NCBI GenBank assembly: GCA_016196065.1 | Contig: JACPYL010000010.1 | Coordinates: 682,001-746,000 of the forward strand | Reading direction: 5' to 3' | Origin: Acidobacteriota bacterium | GTDB taxonomy: Bacteria > Acidobacteriota > Terriglobia > Terriglobales > Acidobacteriaceae | Length of the DNA: 64,000 nucleotides | Part shown: positions 34,957-42,726 of the stretch, piece after piece | Numbering within the stretch: the first letter of the stretch is position 1 | Layout of the letters: every line of letters begins with the position of its first letter | Position numbers and translations under genes: made by a program | Notes under the pieces: model-generated | What the model saw: the letters and a program-made list of their open reading frames with translations, nothing else | Told to the model about the DNA's origin: nothing | Database searches by the model: none

Positions 34957-35526
34957 ATGGGAACTCCTTCAAATCCGCCATTTCCCGAACATGTTTTCGG
35001 AATATTCTGTGGAGACATCAACGCACCCAATACTCAAAAGTTTGTTCAGAATTTGACACTTGCATCTAATGCTGGTGTCAAGAACGTCCACATTCTTTTC
35101 CAATCATGGGGCGGGTTTATAGGCGATGGAATTTTCCTATACAACATGCTGCGAACATTTCCCGTTGATGTAACGCTCTACAATGGCGGTCAAGTCGCCT
35201 CGGCAGGAGTGCTCGCCTTCCTTGGAGCCAAGCATCGCAAGACCGCAAAAAACGCACTCTTCATGATTCACAAAAGCAGCCATACTGGCACTCAACCCGC
35301 TACCTTTGAGAAGCTTAAGGTGATCCAAAAAGGAATGATCCTTGAGGATTCTAGAGTAGACGCCATTTTCCATGACAACTTGAGCTTGCCCGAGGAAGTG
35401 TTGGTTGAACTTATTCATAGTGACGTTAACCTGTCCGCAGATGATGCCATTAAATATGGTATTGCTCAAGAACTCGGAGACTTCTCCCCATTGATAGACT
35501 CGAAAGTCTTTAATGTTTTGGGGTAA
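34957..35526 (+). CDS. ClpP-like serine protease (transposon passenger)
   Basis: A 189-residue SDH/ClpP-fold protein read from ATG 34957, preceded by AAAGGA; earlier in-frame starts at 34939-34942 are possible. The nucleophile is S82 in GGQVASAGVLAFLGA, the histidine H105 in LFMIHKSS, and the oxyanion loop is SWGGFIGDG, with an Asp in SDVNLSADDAIKYGI near the ClpP Asp position, so a full triad is likely. It is not the housekeeping ClpP and no Clp ATPase is nearby. It ends 17 bp inside the convergent trypsin-like gene. Role unknown. Confidence 0.88.
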   Translation: MGTPSNPPFPEHVFGIFCGDINAPNTQKFVQNLTLASNAGVKNVHILFQSWGGFIGDGIFLYNMLRTFPVDVTLYNGGQVASAGVLAFLGAKHRKTAKNALFMIHKSSHTGTQPATFEKLKVIQKGMILEDSRVDAIFHDNLSLPEEVLVELIHSDVNLSADDAIKYGIAQELGDFSPLIDSKVFNVLG

Positions 35527-36535
35527 TGTCAGTTTTTCGGCTCGCTTTTTTTAGAGCAGACTCAAATTCCTCTTTGGTGAATTGCGGCCGCTCTTCCTCC
35601 GCTTTCTTCGCGGAATCCATTCCTGGAACATTCTTCTTCATTAAAATATTGTCTTTTTCGTTCCGCATTTTTTCTAGCTCCGGCCTGTTGAGCGTCTCGA
35701 TAATTTTAATCGCTGGTACGACGATGCCGATTCCCAAGTTTACTCCGCGCTGTTCGACATGAGTTATCTGGGGATTGTTGATCTCCGATTCCTCTATTTC
35801 CCAGTGACCGTGCATTAGTCCAAGTAGTTTGAAGGAAGCGGAGCCCCCGAGCATTTCAACGTCTTTGCCATATTCGTTCTCCCGAACGTGCGTCCTAATT
35901 GTCGGGCGAACAAACGCTGGCGATCCACTGAGGCCTCCAATGGAGCGAGACTCGATCAGGTAAACATCTGCGTACCCCAAATTCGTTTGGATCTGATCAT
36001 TCGGAATCATCGCTAAATTGCCGTTCCGAACGAGCGGCATGTTTTTCTTCGCTCCCGGAGACGGGGTGAATAAACCCGTGACGAACACTTCATCTCCAAC
36101 CCACACGTCGCCTGTTCGTGTCGTCTCCGGAGTCACGAAATCGCGGACATTGATTGACATGAAGTCCGCTTCCGAATCCATATTCACTGGAGTAACGGCA
36201 AGATCAGCCGTGCTATCGGTAGGATGCAACCACCATCGATCACCGATGCCGGAAAGCACTTTCGTGCCGCGAATGACATGGTTAACCAAGAAGTACACCG
36301 GAACGTTCTTCAGTTCCTCGGCAATGTGTTTTGCGGTAACGAAGTAGACATGAATGAATCGGTCGTCGCGCGAGGCAACCGACACGAAAAACCCGGTGCC
36401 GTGCAAGTCGCCATAAACCTTCGATGCATCGCGGTGTCCTTCCTCCCCGACGAATCCCACACATTTGAGGACATAATCAGGCACACGCATAGGGTCATAG
36501 TATCGCCGTTCAATCCGGAATCTCCCCGGATACAT
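35510..36535 (-). CDS. Trypsin-like serine protease (transposon passenger)
   Basis: A 341-residue protein read from ATG 36535, with GGAG 8 nt upstream; GTG 36562 is an alternative. It has a trypsin-fold triad: H in VTAKHI, D in STADLAVT and S in GGLSGSPAF. There is no signal peptide, so it should be cytoplasmic, and the C-terminal 70 residues are a charged helical tail (EKMRNEKDNILMKKN). Together with the ClpP-like protein it forms a convergent pair of cytoplasmic proteases on the same transposon. Substrates are unknown. Confidence 0.88.
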   Translation of the reverse strand: MYPGRFRIERRYYDPMRVPDYVLKCVGFVGEEGHRDASKVYGDLHGTGFFVSVASRDDRFIHVYFVTAKHIAEELKNVPVYFLVNHVIRGTKVLSGIGDRWWLHPTDSTADLAVTPVNMDSEADFMSINVRDFVTPETTRTGDVWVGDEVFVTGLFTPSPGAKKNMPLVRNGNLAMIPNDQIQTNLGYADVYLIESRSIGGLSGSPAFVRPTIRTHVRENEYGKDVEMLGGSASFKLLGLMHGHWEIEESEINNPQITHVEQRGVNLGIGIVVPAIKIIETLNRPELEKMRNEKDNILMKKNVPGMDSAKKAEEERPQFTKEEFESALKKASRKTDITPKH

Positions 36536-36570
36536 GGCGACCGCTCCACCCCGATATGACACCTAGACGA

Positions 36571-36595
36571 TACCTACTGTCAAGGGATAATTACC
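36571..36595 (-). repeat. Right terminal inverted repeat
   Basis: 25 bp, reverse complement of the left end, ending ATAATTACC at 36595 and followed at once by the target duplication TGCATCCA. Contains inward TTGACA (minus strand, 36578-36583). Confidence 0.95.
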
Positions 36596-36661
36596 TGCAT
36601 CCAAATCCGGCGGGTCGCGACCCCAAGAACCTAATTTGCTAAGGAGCGGACGAAGAATTCC

Positions 36662-36904
36662 ATGATCAACCTCAACGAAATCAAGATCACACCTCGTGAC
36701 CAGCAAGTACTGCGGCTGCTGGTGCAGGGCTGCAGCAACAAGGAAATAGCCGGCCAGCTGAGCATCAGCCCACGGACCGTGAAGCAGCATCTGCGCACGT
36801 TGTTTCTGCGGGCTGGTATTAAGGACGGCCGGAAACGGGTCAAACTCGCCACAGCCATGTTCATCAAGGAGCAGGTGCAACCATGCAACCGCGCGATCGG
36901 CTAA
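36662..36904 (+). CDS. Solo LuxR-type HTH protein, first of second overlapping pair
   Basis: An 80-residue protein consisting of one LuxR-type HTH (TPRDQQVLRLLVQGCSNKEI, ISPRTVKQHLRTLFLRAGI, KRVKLATAMF). It belongs to the same subtype as the gene at 22616 and, like it, is followed by an HTH gene of another subtype starting inside its 3' end (22-bp overlap). Its leader was interrupted by the transposon, so its original promoter may be displaced or replaced. Confidence 0.82.
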   Translation: MINLNEIKITPRDQQVLRLLVQGCSNKEIAGQLSISPRTVKQHLRTLFLRAGIKDGRKRVKLATAMFIKEQVQPCNRAIG

Positions 36905-37209
36905 CTCCGAAGGAAATCCAAGTCGCGACCCTGGTTTGGCAGGGTCTAACCAACCGGGATATTGCCGGCGCACTTACCACCAGCGAACAGGTGGTAAAAA
37001 ACTACTTGCGGACCGCGTTCGACAAGTTGGGCGTGTGGACCCGGCTCGAGCTTGCCCTCTATGTCGCCAGTCATGGTGGTGCTGGCTGGCATCTGGAGTT
37101 GGGGCTGGCACCGCTTCCGGCACACAGCGATTGGCAGCTTCGGAACCATGACGAAGCGGGAAGAACAGGATCGGCTGTGGGTAAAGCCGCCGGCGCGGGC
37201 GGAGACTAG
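36883..37209 (+). CDS. Solo LuxR-type HTH protein, second of second overlapping pair
   Basis: A 108-residue protein. Residues 5-65 are a LuxR-type HTH (LTPKEIQVATLVWQGLTNRD, TSEQVVKNYLRTAFDKLGV, TRLELALYV), same subtype as the gene at 22825. The last 40 residues are Gly/Ala-rich and not conserved between the pairs. Without receiver or ligand domain it must work as a simple DNA-binding protein or a partner of the first gene. Confidence 0.82.
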   Translation: MQPRDRLTPKEIQVATLVWQGLTNRDIAGALTTSEQVVKNYLRTAFDKLGVWTRLELALYVASHGGAGWHLELGLAPLPAHSDWQLRNHDEAGRTGSAVGKAAGAGGD

Positions 37210-37639
37210 TTTTCGATGAGGATACCCATGACGAAGTCCCTTGGTGACGCGGCGCCCTTTACGCTGGCAAATTCCTTGTCCGGTAGTGAAGATAGCGCCG
37301 CGCATCACCGTCTTTCGTGGATGTCTGGTCGTCGATCGCCCTGATCTCTACTGTGCTTTCGACGGAGTCTAGACTCCTAGCGCAACCACTCCAATTTCCC
37401 CTATTGGAAACCTATTTCACACTGTCCTGATCGTGAGGTCGGACGCATGAGCCCTGCTTGGGCGTAGCCGCGGAGTTCTCTAAGGCTAGTATCGTCAATA
37501 GATTACCTGCGGAAAGTGTGCCTTCTCATGACCTGGAGCGGGACTCGTCAGCGTCATAGGTATCGGCAATGAAATTGCTCTATCTAGAAGTCGGACCCGT
37601 TTGACCCTTGTACATCGTCCCAAAGGAACTGAGGTAGGT
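37210..37639. other. Intergenic region without supported gene
   Basis: A 430-bp gap after the second HTH pair. No frame looks coding, and I see no terminator as good as that behind the first pair. A weak A+T-rich stretch before 37640 could hold a promoter. Confidence 0.4.
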
Positions 37640-38047
37640 ATGGGATTCAAAGAGACTTTCTGGATGGCGTGCGACTCGACCGAGCAGTTGCGTGCCGAAT
37701 ACGGCCCGTTCCACACCCGCGCCGAGGCCGAAACGGAAGCCCGGAAACTCGGCTTCGGATACCTGCTTCGTTACGAGCACATCCTGGGACCGAACGAAGA
37801 AATTGAAGAGGTACGCTGCGTCTTTATTGAACTCTCTGACGCGGCCTCCTCGCCCAAATCGGGTGTGACGTTCCATACTCGCTGCGCCAGTTGTGGCGAG
37901 TCGGCGGTCCACGAGTTCTCGTGGCAAGCCGAAGTGTGGGCGGATATCCATGAATTCGAGCACTCTCGCCACAAGGTCAGGCTCTTCGAACATGCCGTCG
38001 GCGAAGGACTGCGAGAAATCGGCGACTGGCGAGGGCACGCCGCATAG
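37640..38047 (+). CDS. Hypothetical small soluble protein
   Basis: A 135-residue protein starting at ATG 37640 behind GAGGTAGGT. The first half (YGPFHTRAEAETEARKLGF) resembles a short alpha/beta fold used in many uncharacterised proteins with an EA-rich helix. A single CASC motif in the second half could bind metal with nearby histidines (HEFEHSRHKVRLFEH). It lies 71 bp before the TonB receptor gene. Function unknown. Confidence 0.7.
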   Translation: MGFKETFWMACDSTEQLRAEYGPFHTRAEAETEARKLGFGYLLRYEHILGPNEEIEEVRCVFIELSDAASSPKSGVTFHTRCASCGESAVHEFSWQAEVWADIHEFEHSRHKVRLFEHAVGEGLREIGDWRGHAA

Positions 38048-38118
38048 TAGTCTGTTGCCATGGGCGTTCCACGATCTCGAGCGCGATTTCGACCAGGCAC
38101 AGGGCGACTCAAGAAATC

Positions 38119-40416
38119 ATGAGTCGAGTAAGTCACGTTTTCCTGGCTCTATGTTTCGTATCGCTGGCTTTTTCCCACCTGCTTTCCCAGACTACCCTCC
38201 ACGTAGACGGAATTGTTCGTGACCCCAGTAGCGCCGTGATCGCCAATGCCACCGTCACTCTTGTCAGCGGTTCATTTCGCGTAACCACCAGCACCGATGA
38301 TCGCGGGCGATTCTCCTTTGAGAATGTGCCCATGCTTTCCGGCACCCTCGAAGTCAAGGCGCCAGGATTCACTCCAGTCCGGCAGTCTTGGACACGATCA
38401 TCAAATGATGGTGTTCACTTCGACATCGTTCTACAGCCTGAGGTTGGAACCGAACAGGTCACGGTATCCGCCACGCGCACTTCGGTTCGGCTATCGGAAA
38501 CACCGGGCAGTACGGTCATGCTTTCAACAACCGACCTCGCGGCCACCCCGGCTCTGCGCGTGGACGATGCACTTCGTCAGGTGCCGGGATTCTCTCTCTT
38601 CCGGCGTTCTGGCAGCCGGACTGCGAACGCCTCGAATCAGGGTGTCTCGTTACGCGGATTAGGAGGAACCGCTGCGAGTCGCGCTGTCGTCTTATGGGAT
38701 GGCATTTCGATGGTGGATGGTTTCGGCGGTTGGGTTTACTGGGACCGCATTCCTCGAGCGTCGCTTTCCAGCGTCGAAGTATTTCGTGGCGGGGCATCGA
38801 ATCTCTACGGCAGCGACGCGCTCGGCGGAGTCGTGCAGTTCATCACCCGCCAACCGGAAAAGACGCCGGCTTTCAACTTCGAATTTTCCGGCGGAAACGA
38901 GAACACTCCCGACCTTTCCTTTTGGATGGGATCGCGCATCGGCAAGTGGGATGTCTCTCTCGCGAGCGAAATGTTTCGCACCGATGGGTTCATTCTGGTC
39001 CCAGGTTCCCAGCGCGGTGCTGTCGACACGCCCGCAAATTCCGAGAACGCCACCGTCGACCTGAACATCGGCCACCAACTCGGCGCGAACGGCAGGATTT
39101 TCGGACGCGGCAACTTCTTCACCGAATCTCGACACAACGGTACGCAGATTCAGACCAATGACACACGGCTTGGAGAGGGAGCGCTCGGCCTCGACAAATC
39201 ATTTGGCGAGCGTGACTCATTGTCTGCCCGTTCTTACGGATTGGTTCTCGGATACAACCAGCGATTCTCGTCTATTCTTCCCGATCGCAGTGCCGAATCG
39301 TTGACCAACATCCAGCATGTCCCGGAGCAGGTCATGGGCGGCGGAGCGCAGTGGACACATGTCCTCGGAAAGAACCAGACCTTGATTGGCGGGGCTGATC
39401 TGATGGAAGTGATGGGTGAGAGCGACGAACAGCTCTTGTCCGGGCCCAACAAGAATCGCAACTCCGGAGGCAGGCAGCGCACGCTAGGATTTTTCGGCGA
39501 AGATATTGTCCGCATTCAGAAATGGACCGTGATTCTTGCCGGCCGCGTGGACTACTGGAACAACTTTCATGCCAGCCAGACCACGATTCCTACCGCTGGT
39601 GCACCCTTGATCACCCAATATGCCGACCGCAGCGCGACCGCGTTCAGTCCTCGGCTTTCGCTATTGCGCTCGTTGAACAGTCACGTCTCCGTGACGAGTT
39701 CGATTTATCGCGCGTTTCGCGCGCCCACGTTAAACGAACTTTACCGGACGTTTCGCGTGGGCAACGTGGTGACTTCCAACAATCCCTTGCTCAACGCAGA
39801 ACGGTTGACCGGGGCGGAGGCGGGAATGAAAGTCACCGCGATCGAGAGCAAGCTTGATCTGCGCGGGACATTTTTCTGGAGCGACATCGTTAACCCGATC
39901 GCGAACGTGACGATTGACCCAAACTCCTCGCCCATCCAACGGCAAAAACAGAATTTGGGCCGAACGCGATCGCGAGGTGTGGAATTTGATGGAGTGCTGC
40001 GACCGGCTCGGGACTTCCAATTCTCTGCGGGGTACGCCTATACCAGCGCAACCATCGTGAGTTACCCAGTGCCCGCAGGCGCTGTGAATCTGGTTGGACT
40101 CGACGTTCCCCAGGTTCCACGCCACGCGTTGACATGGGAAGCTCGCTACTGGAATCCATCGCGCCTCATGCTCAGCCTCCAGGGACGATTCGCCGGCCAG
40201 CAATTTGACGATGATCAGAATCAATTTTCTCTCGACCGTTTCTTCTCGATGGATCTACAAGTAGGTCGCGCCCTCACCCGCAAGCTCGAAGTCTTTGGCG
40301 CCGTCGAAAACCTTCTGAACCAGCGCTACCAGGTCGCGCGTACACCGGTTGTCAGCCTGGGACCGCCGATCCTGGTCCGCGTCGGACTGCGCTTGAACTT
40401 TCCGGCCAGGATGTAG
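38119..40416 (+). CDS. TonB-dependent outer-membrane receptor with carboxypeptidase-like domain
   Basis: A 765-residue receptor. After a signal peptide (to about 24) comes a carboxypeptidase-regulatory-like domain (GIVRDPSSAVIANATVTLV), then a plug (VSLRGLGG, SSVEVFRGGASNLYGSDALGG) and a 22-strand type barrel ending in an aromatic/hydrophobic C-terminus. The compact size and plug resemble BtuB- or siderophore-type receptors more than the giant Acidobacteria TonB proteins. Which ligand is imported cannot be determined; no transporter lies nearby except an amino-acid permease downstream. Confidence 0.93.
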   Translation: MSRVSHVFLALCFVSLAFSHLLSQTTLHVDGIVRDPSSAVIANATVTLVSGSFRVTTSTDDRGRFSFENVPMLSGTLEVKAPGFTPVRQSWTRSSNDGVHFDIVLQPEVGTEQVTVSATRTSVRLSETPGSTVMLSTTDLAATPALRVDDALRQVPGFSLFRRSGSRTANASNQGVSLRGLGGTAASRAVVLWDGISMVDGFGGWVYWDRIPRASLSSVEVFRGGASNLYGSDALGGVVQFITRQPEKTPAFNFEFSGGNENTPDLSFWMGSRIGKWDVSLASEMFRTDGFILVPGSQRGAVDTPANSENATVDLNIGHQLGANGRIFGRGNFFTESRHNGTQIQTNDTRLGEGALGLDKSFGERDSLSARSYGLVLGYNQRFSSILPDRSAESLTNIQHVPEQVMGGGAQWTHVLGKNQTLIGGADLMEVMGESDEQLLSGPNKNRNSGGRQRTLGFFGEDIVRIQKWTVILAGRVDYWNNFHASQTTIPTAGAPLITQYADRSATAFSPRLSLLRSLNSHVSVTSSIYRAFRAPTLNELYRTFRVGNVVTSNNPLLNAERLTGAEAGMKVTAIESKLDLRGTFFWSDIVNPIANVTIDPNSSPIQRQKQNLGRTRSRGVEFDGVLRPARDFQFSAGYAYTSATIVSYPVPAGAVNLVGLDVPQVPRHALTWEARYWNPSRLMLSLQGRFAGQQFDDDQNQFSLDRFFSMDLQVGRALTRKLEVFGAVENLLNQRYQVARTPVVSLGPPILVRVGLRLNFPARM

Positions 40417-40641
40417 GGTGGACGCTCTTGTCCGTCGCTCCTGGTTTTGAGAGTGTTTCTTGGTTCTCTGTCTCTAGCAGTTTTGTATTATTGCGCCGCC
40501 GTGTTCCCCGCGTCTAAGTTGTCGCATCTCTAATTGTGTCCCCTCGTGGGTGGGGATACCCGACCTCGCGTCATGATCTAGCTGGCACGGTCGCAAGTCG
40601 AACGCTTCTCGCAATTGCTACAAACAAGAAATTCCGAATCT

Positions 40642-42045
40642 ATGGCAGACCCTACAACAACGGACACCGTTTCGGGCGCAGGTTTGCGGCGGGAACTTGG
40701 GTTGGCGTCGACTACTGCGGCCGTCATTGGCGGGATTATCGCGGTGGGCATCTTTCTCACTCCTGCTGGCATGGCCAAGGCGCTGGGATCTCCGTTCTGG
40801 CTGTTGTTGGTGTGGCTGGCGGTTGGGGCGATGACCTTGAGCGGCGGGCTCTGTTACGGGGAACTCGCGGGACGTTTCCCGAGTGCGGGTGGCGGCTATA
40901 TCTACCTGCGAGAATGCTTCGGGCCGCGTCTCGCGTTTCTCTTTGGTTGGATGTGCCTGCTGGTGATGGACCCGGCCGTCACAGCCTCTCTCGCAACCGG
41001 ACTTGCTGGATACTTCAACTACATTGTCCCCTTGCATCCGCTGTTTTCGAAGCTAGTCGGGGTGGGAGTGATCTGGGGACTCTGCCTGCTGAACATTCTG
41101 AGCATCCGAGGCATGGCTGGATTCATTCGTTGGAGCACCTGGTTGAAACTGGGTCTGCTCGGATTCCTGACCATCTGGGCCTTTGCCTTCCGGTTAGGTT
41201 CGTGGTCGAACTTCGTTCCGATCGTGGCGCAACATCCCGGCTCGTTGCCGCTCGCGCCGGCGCTGGGCGTGGGCGTGGTTGGCGCCTTCTTTTCTTTCGG
41301 GGGCTGGTGGGATGTAGGAAAAATTGCCGGTGAAGTCCGCGACCCAGGCCGCACTCTGCCTCGCGCCTTACTATTGGGTATGCTCGCGGTCACAGCCGTT
41401 TACATCATTGTCAGCGCGGTTTTTCTGTACCTCGTGCCGCTCGACAAAGTGACATCGGACCAGACGTTTGTCGCACAGGCCGGGGCAGTTTTATTCGGCC
41501 CGACCGGGGGAGTCGTCTTTGCGGGAATCGTTATCATCTGCCTGGTAGGAAGCCTGGCCGCGCTCATCATGTCCGCGCCGCGAGTCTACTACGCGATGGC
41601 GAACGATGAATTGTTCTTCCCCGCGGTAGCGAGGACTCATCCGCGCTTCGGCACGCCCGCGAATGCGATTGTCATCCAGGGATCGATTGCGTCGTTGCTG
41701 GTGTTGGTTGGTAGTTTCGAACAGATTATTTCCTACGCGCTATTCATCGTCGTTCTGTTTCTAGGAATCACAGTGTCGGGCCTGTTCATCCTTCGGTCGC
41801 GCCAACAAGTGGGCGACTCGGTAGCCTTGACTCCAGGCTATCCTGTAACACCGCTGGCATTTCTGGTTCTGGTTGCGCTTATGCTATTTCTGGTCGGGGC
41901 GCATAGCCCGAGAGGGGCAATGATGGGCGTGCTGGTTGTGTCCGCGGGATTGCCAGTCTACGAGATCTTTCGACGTCGAAAGACACACGCAATCACCCAG
42001 CAACCCATCGTTGGAGAAACTCTGGCTCTTTCTGAAGAGGCTTAG
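40642..42045 (+). CDS. APC-family amino-acid permease
   Basis: A 467-residue permease with twelve membrane helices of the APC (LAT-like) group. The first helix carries the substrate-binding GIF-type sequence GGIIAVGIFLTPAG, and helix 2 continues with SGGLCYGELAGRFPSAGGGY. It imports or exchanges amino acids. I start at ATG 40642; TTG 40615 would add nine residues. The stop is 3 bp before the selenoprotein-like gene, so the pair is very likely cotranscribed. Confidence 0.92.
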   Translation: MADPTTTDTVSGAGLRRELGLASTTAAVIGGIIAVGIFLTPAGMAKALGSPFWLLLVWLAVGAMTLSGGLCYGELAGRFPSAGGGYIYLRECFGPRLAFLFGWMCLLVMDPAVTASLATGLAGYFNYIVPLHPLFSKLVGVGVIWGLCLLNILSIRGMAGFIRWSTWLKLGLLGFLTIWAFAFRLGSWSNFVPIVAQHPGSLPLAPALGVGVVGAFFSFGGWWDVGKIAGEVRDPGRTLPRALLLGMLAVTAVYIIVSAVFLYLVPLDKVTSDQTFVAQAGAVLFGPTGGVVFAGIVIICLVGSLAALIMSAPRVYYAMANDELFFPAVARTHPRFGTPANAIVIQGSIASLLVLVGSFEQIISYALFIVVLFLGITVSGLFILRSRQQVGDSVALTPGYPVTPLAFLVLVALMLFLVGAHSPRGAMMGVLVVSAGLPVYEIFRRRKTHAITQQPIVGETLALSEEA

Positions 42046-42048
42046 TCC

Positions 42049-42684
42049 ATGGCTGCAAACGAAGAAGATCACAATCACGGCCCGCTAGGTGCTGGCGCTC
42101 CAGACGCAACACCTGCGACTAAGATCAGGATTATCGAAGATGCCGAAGCCGTGGGAGAAACGGCGGCTGCCTACGATTACTGGCGTGCCGGATCAGGCCG
42201 ACAGAAGGTCCCCGGGATCATCAAGTGTTTTGGGGCCAGGCCGGATTTCCTGCGGCAGGTCGTGGACTTTTCCAATACCGTACATTTTTCCGAAGGCCAT
42301 CTTTCGCGACGGCACAAGGAGATGATTGCCAGTTACGTCTCGTATCTGAATCGGTGTCCGTATTGACTGGACAGCCACGCTTACTTCCTGCGTGTTCAGG
42401 GAGCCAATGATCAATGTGTAGCCGCGGTCCTCGAAGGCAATTTGGAAGAAGCCGGCATGACGGAACCAGAACGCGTTCTGATGGACTACGTGAAACTGAT
42501 TACCGAGGCGGCGTATCGTTCCACGTTTGAGGATGTTGAGAAACTGCGCGCCTCTGGCTGGAAAGAAGAGCAGATTGCAGAGGCGGTCTATATCACGGCA
42601 ATGTTCGCATTCTTCAACCGGGTTGCGGATGCGTTCGGCGTTCCTCCGCAGAATTATCTGCAGTCGGGGAAAATGACACCGTGA
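42049..42684 (+). CDS. AhpD-like peroxidase-related selenoprotein (in-frame UGA = Sec106)
   Basis: A 211-codon gene in which codon 106 is TGA (42364-42366). The frame continues without a break for another 105 residues homologous to the family. Around it the sequence reads SYLNRCPY-U-LDSHAYFLR, exactly the CxxC-x3-H motif of AhpD/carboxymuconolactone-decarboxylase peroxidases with the resolving cysteine replaced by UGA, so CxxU. A SECIS-like hairpin follows directly. AhpD-like selenoproteins are known. Likely role: thiol- or selenol-dependent peroxide reduction. Alternatives are a pseudogene or a sequencing error in a Cys codon; codon conservation beyond UGA makes them less likely. Confidence 0.85.
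42384..42403 (+). promoter_or_regulatory. Bacterial SECIS-like element
   Basis: Seven-bp stem CTTCCTG/CAGGGAG (one G-U pair) with the loop CGTGTT. It begins 17 nt after the UGA codon and its loop starts 24 nt after it, within the spacing known for bacterial SECIS elements, with a G at loop position 2 as expected for SelB contact. It lies inside the coding region, as required in bacteria. Confidence 0.75.
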
Positions 42685-42726
42685 TGCGGGACGGACTTTG
42701 CTGTTTGTGAGGGCGGAAGACGCGTC

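Larger units (their letters stand above)
33916..36595 (+). mobile_element. Complete IS1595-family transposon with two protease passenger genes
   Basis: A 2,680-bp element bounded by perfect 25-bp terminal inverted repeats starting GGTAATTATCCC (33916-33940 and 36571-36595) and flanked by an 8-bp direct repeat TGCATCCA at 33908-33915 and 36596-36603, which is the target duplication. Eight bp is the size known for the IS1595 family, and the internal transposase belongs to it. Passenger genes are a ClpP-like and a trypsin-like protease, arranged convergently. Perfect ends, intact genes and perfect duplication argue for recent insertion. It sits 59 bp upstream of the second HTH pair. Confidence 0.95.

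Noticed and set aside
42049-42366. Truncated AhpD-like gene ending at TGA, with a separate gene from 42442
   Set aside because: Both parts are in one frame with continuous family similarity and the TGA falls precisely on the CxxC cysteine; a hairpin of SECIS type follows. Read-through as selenocysteine explains this better than two genes.
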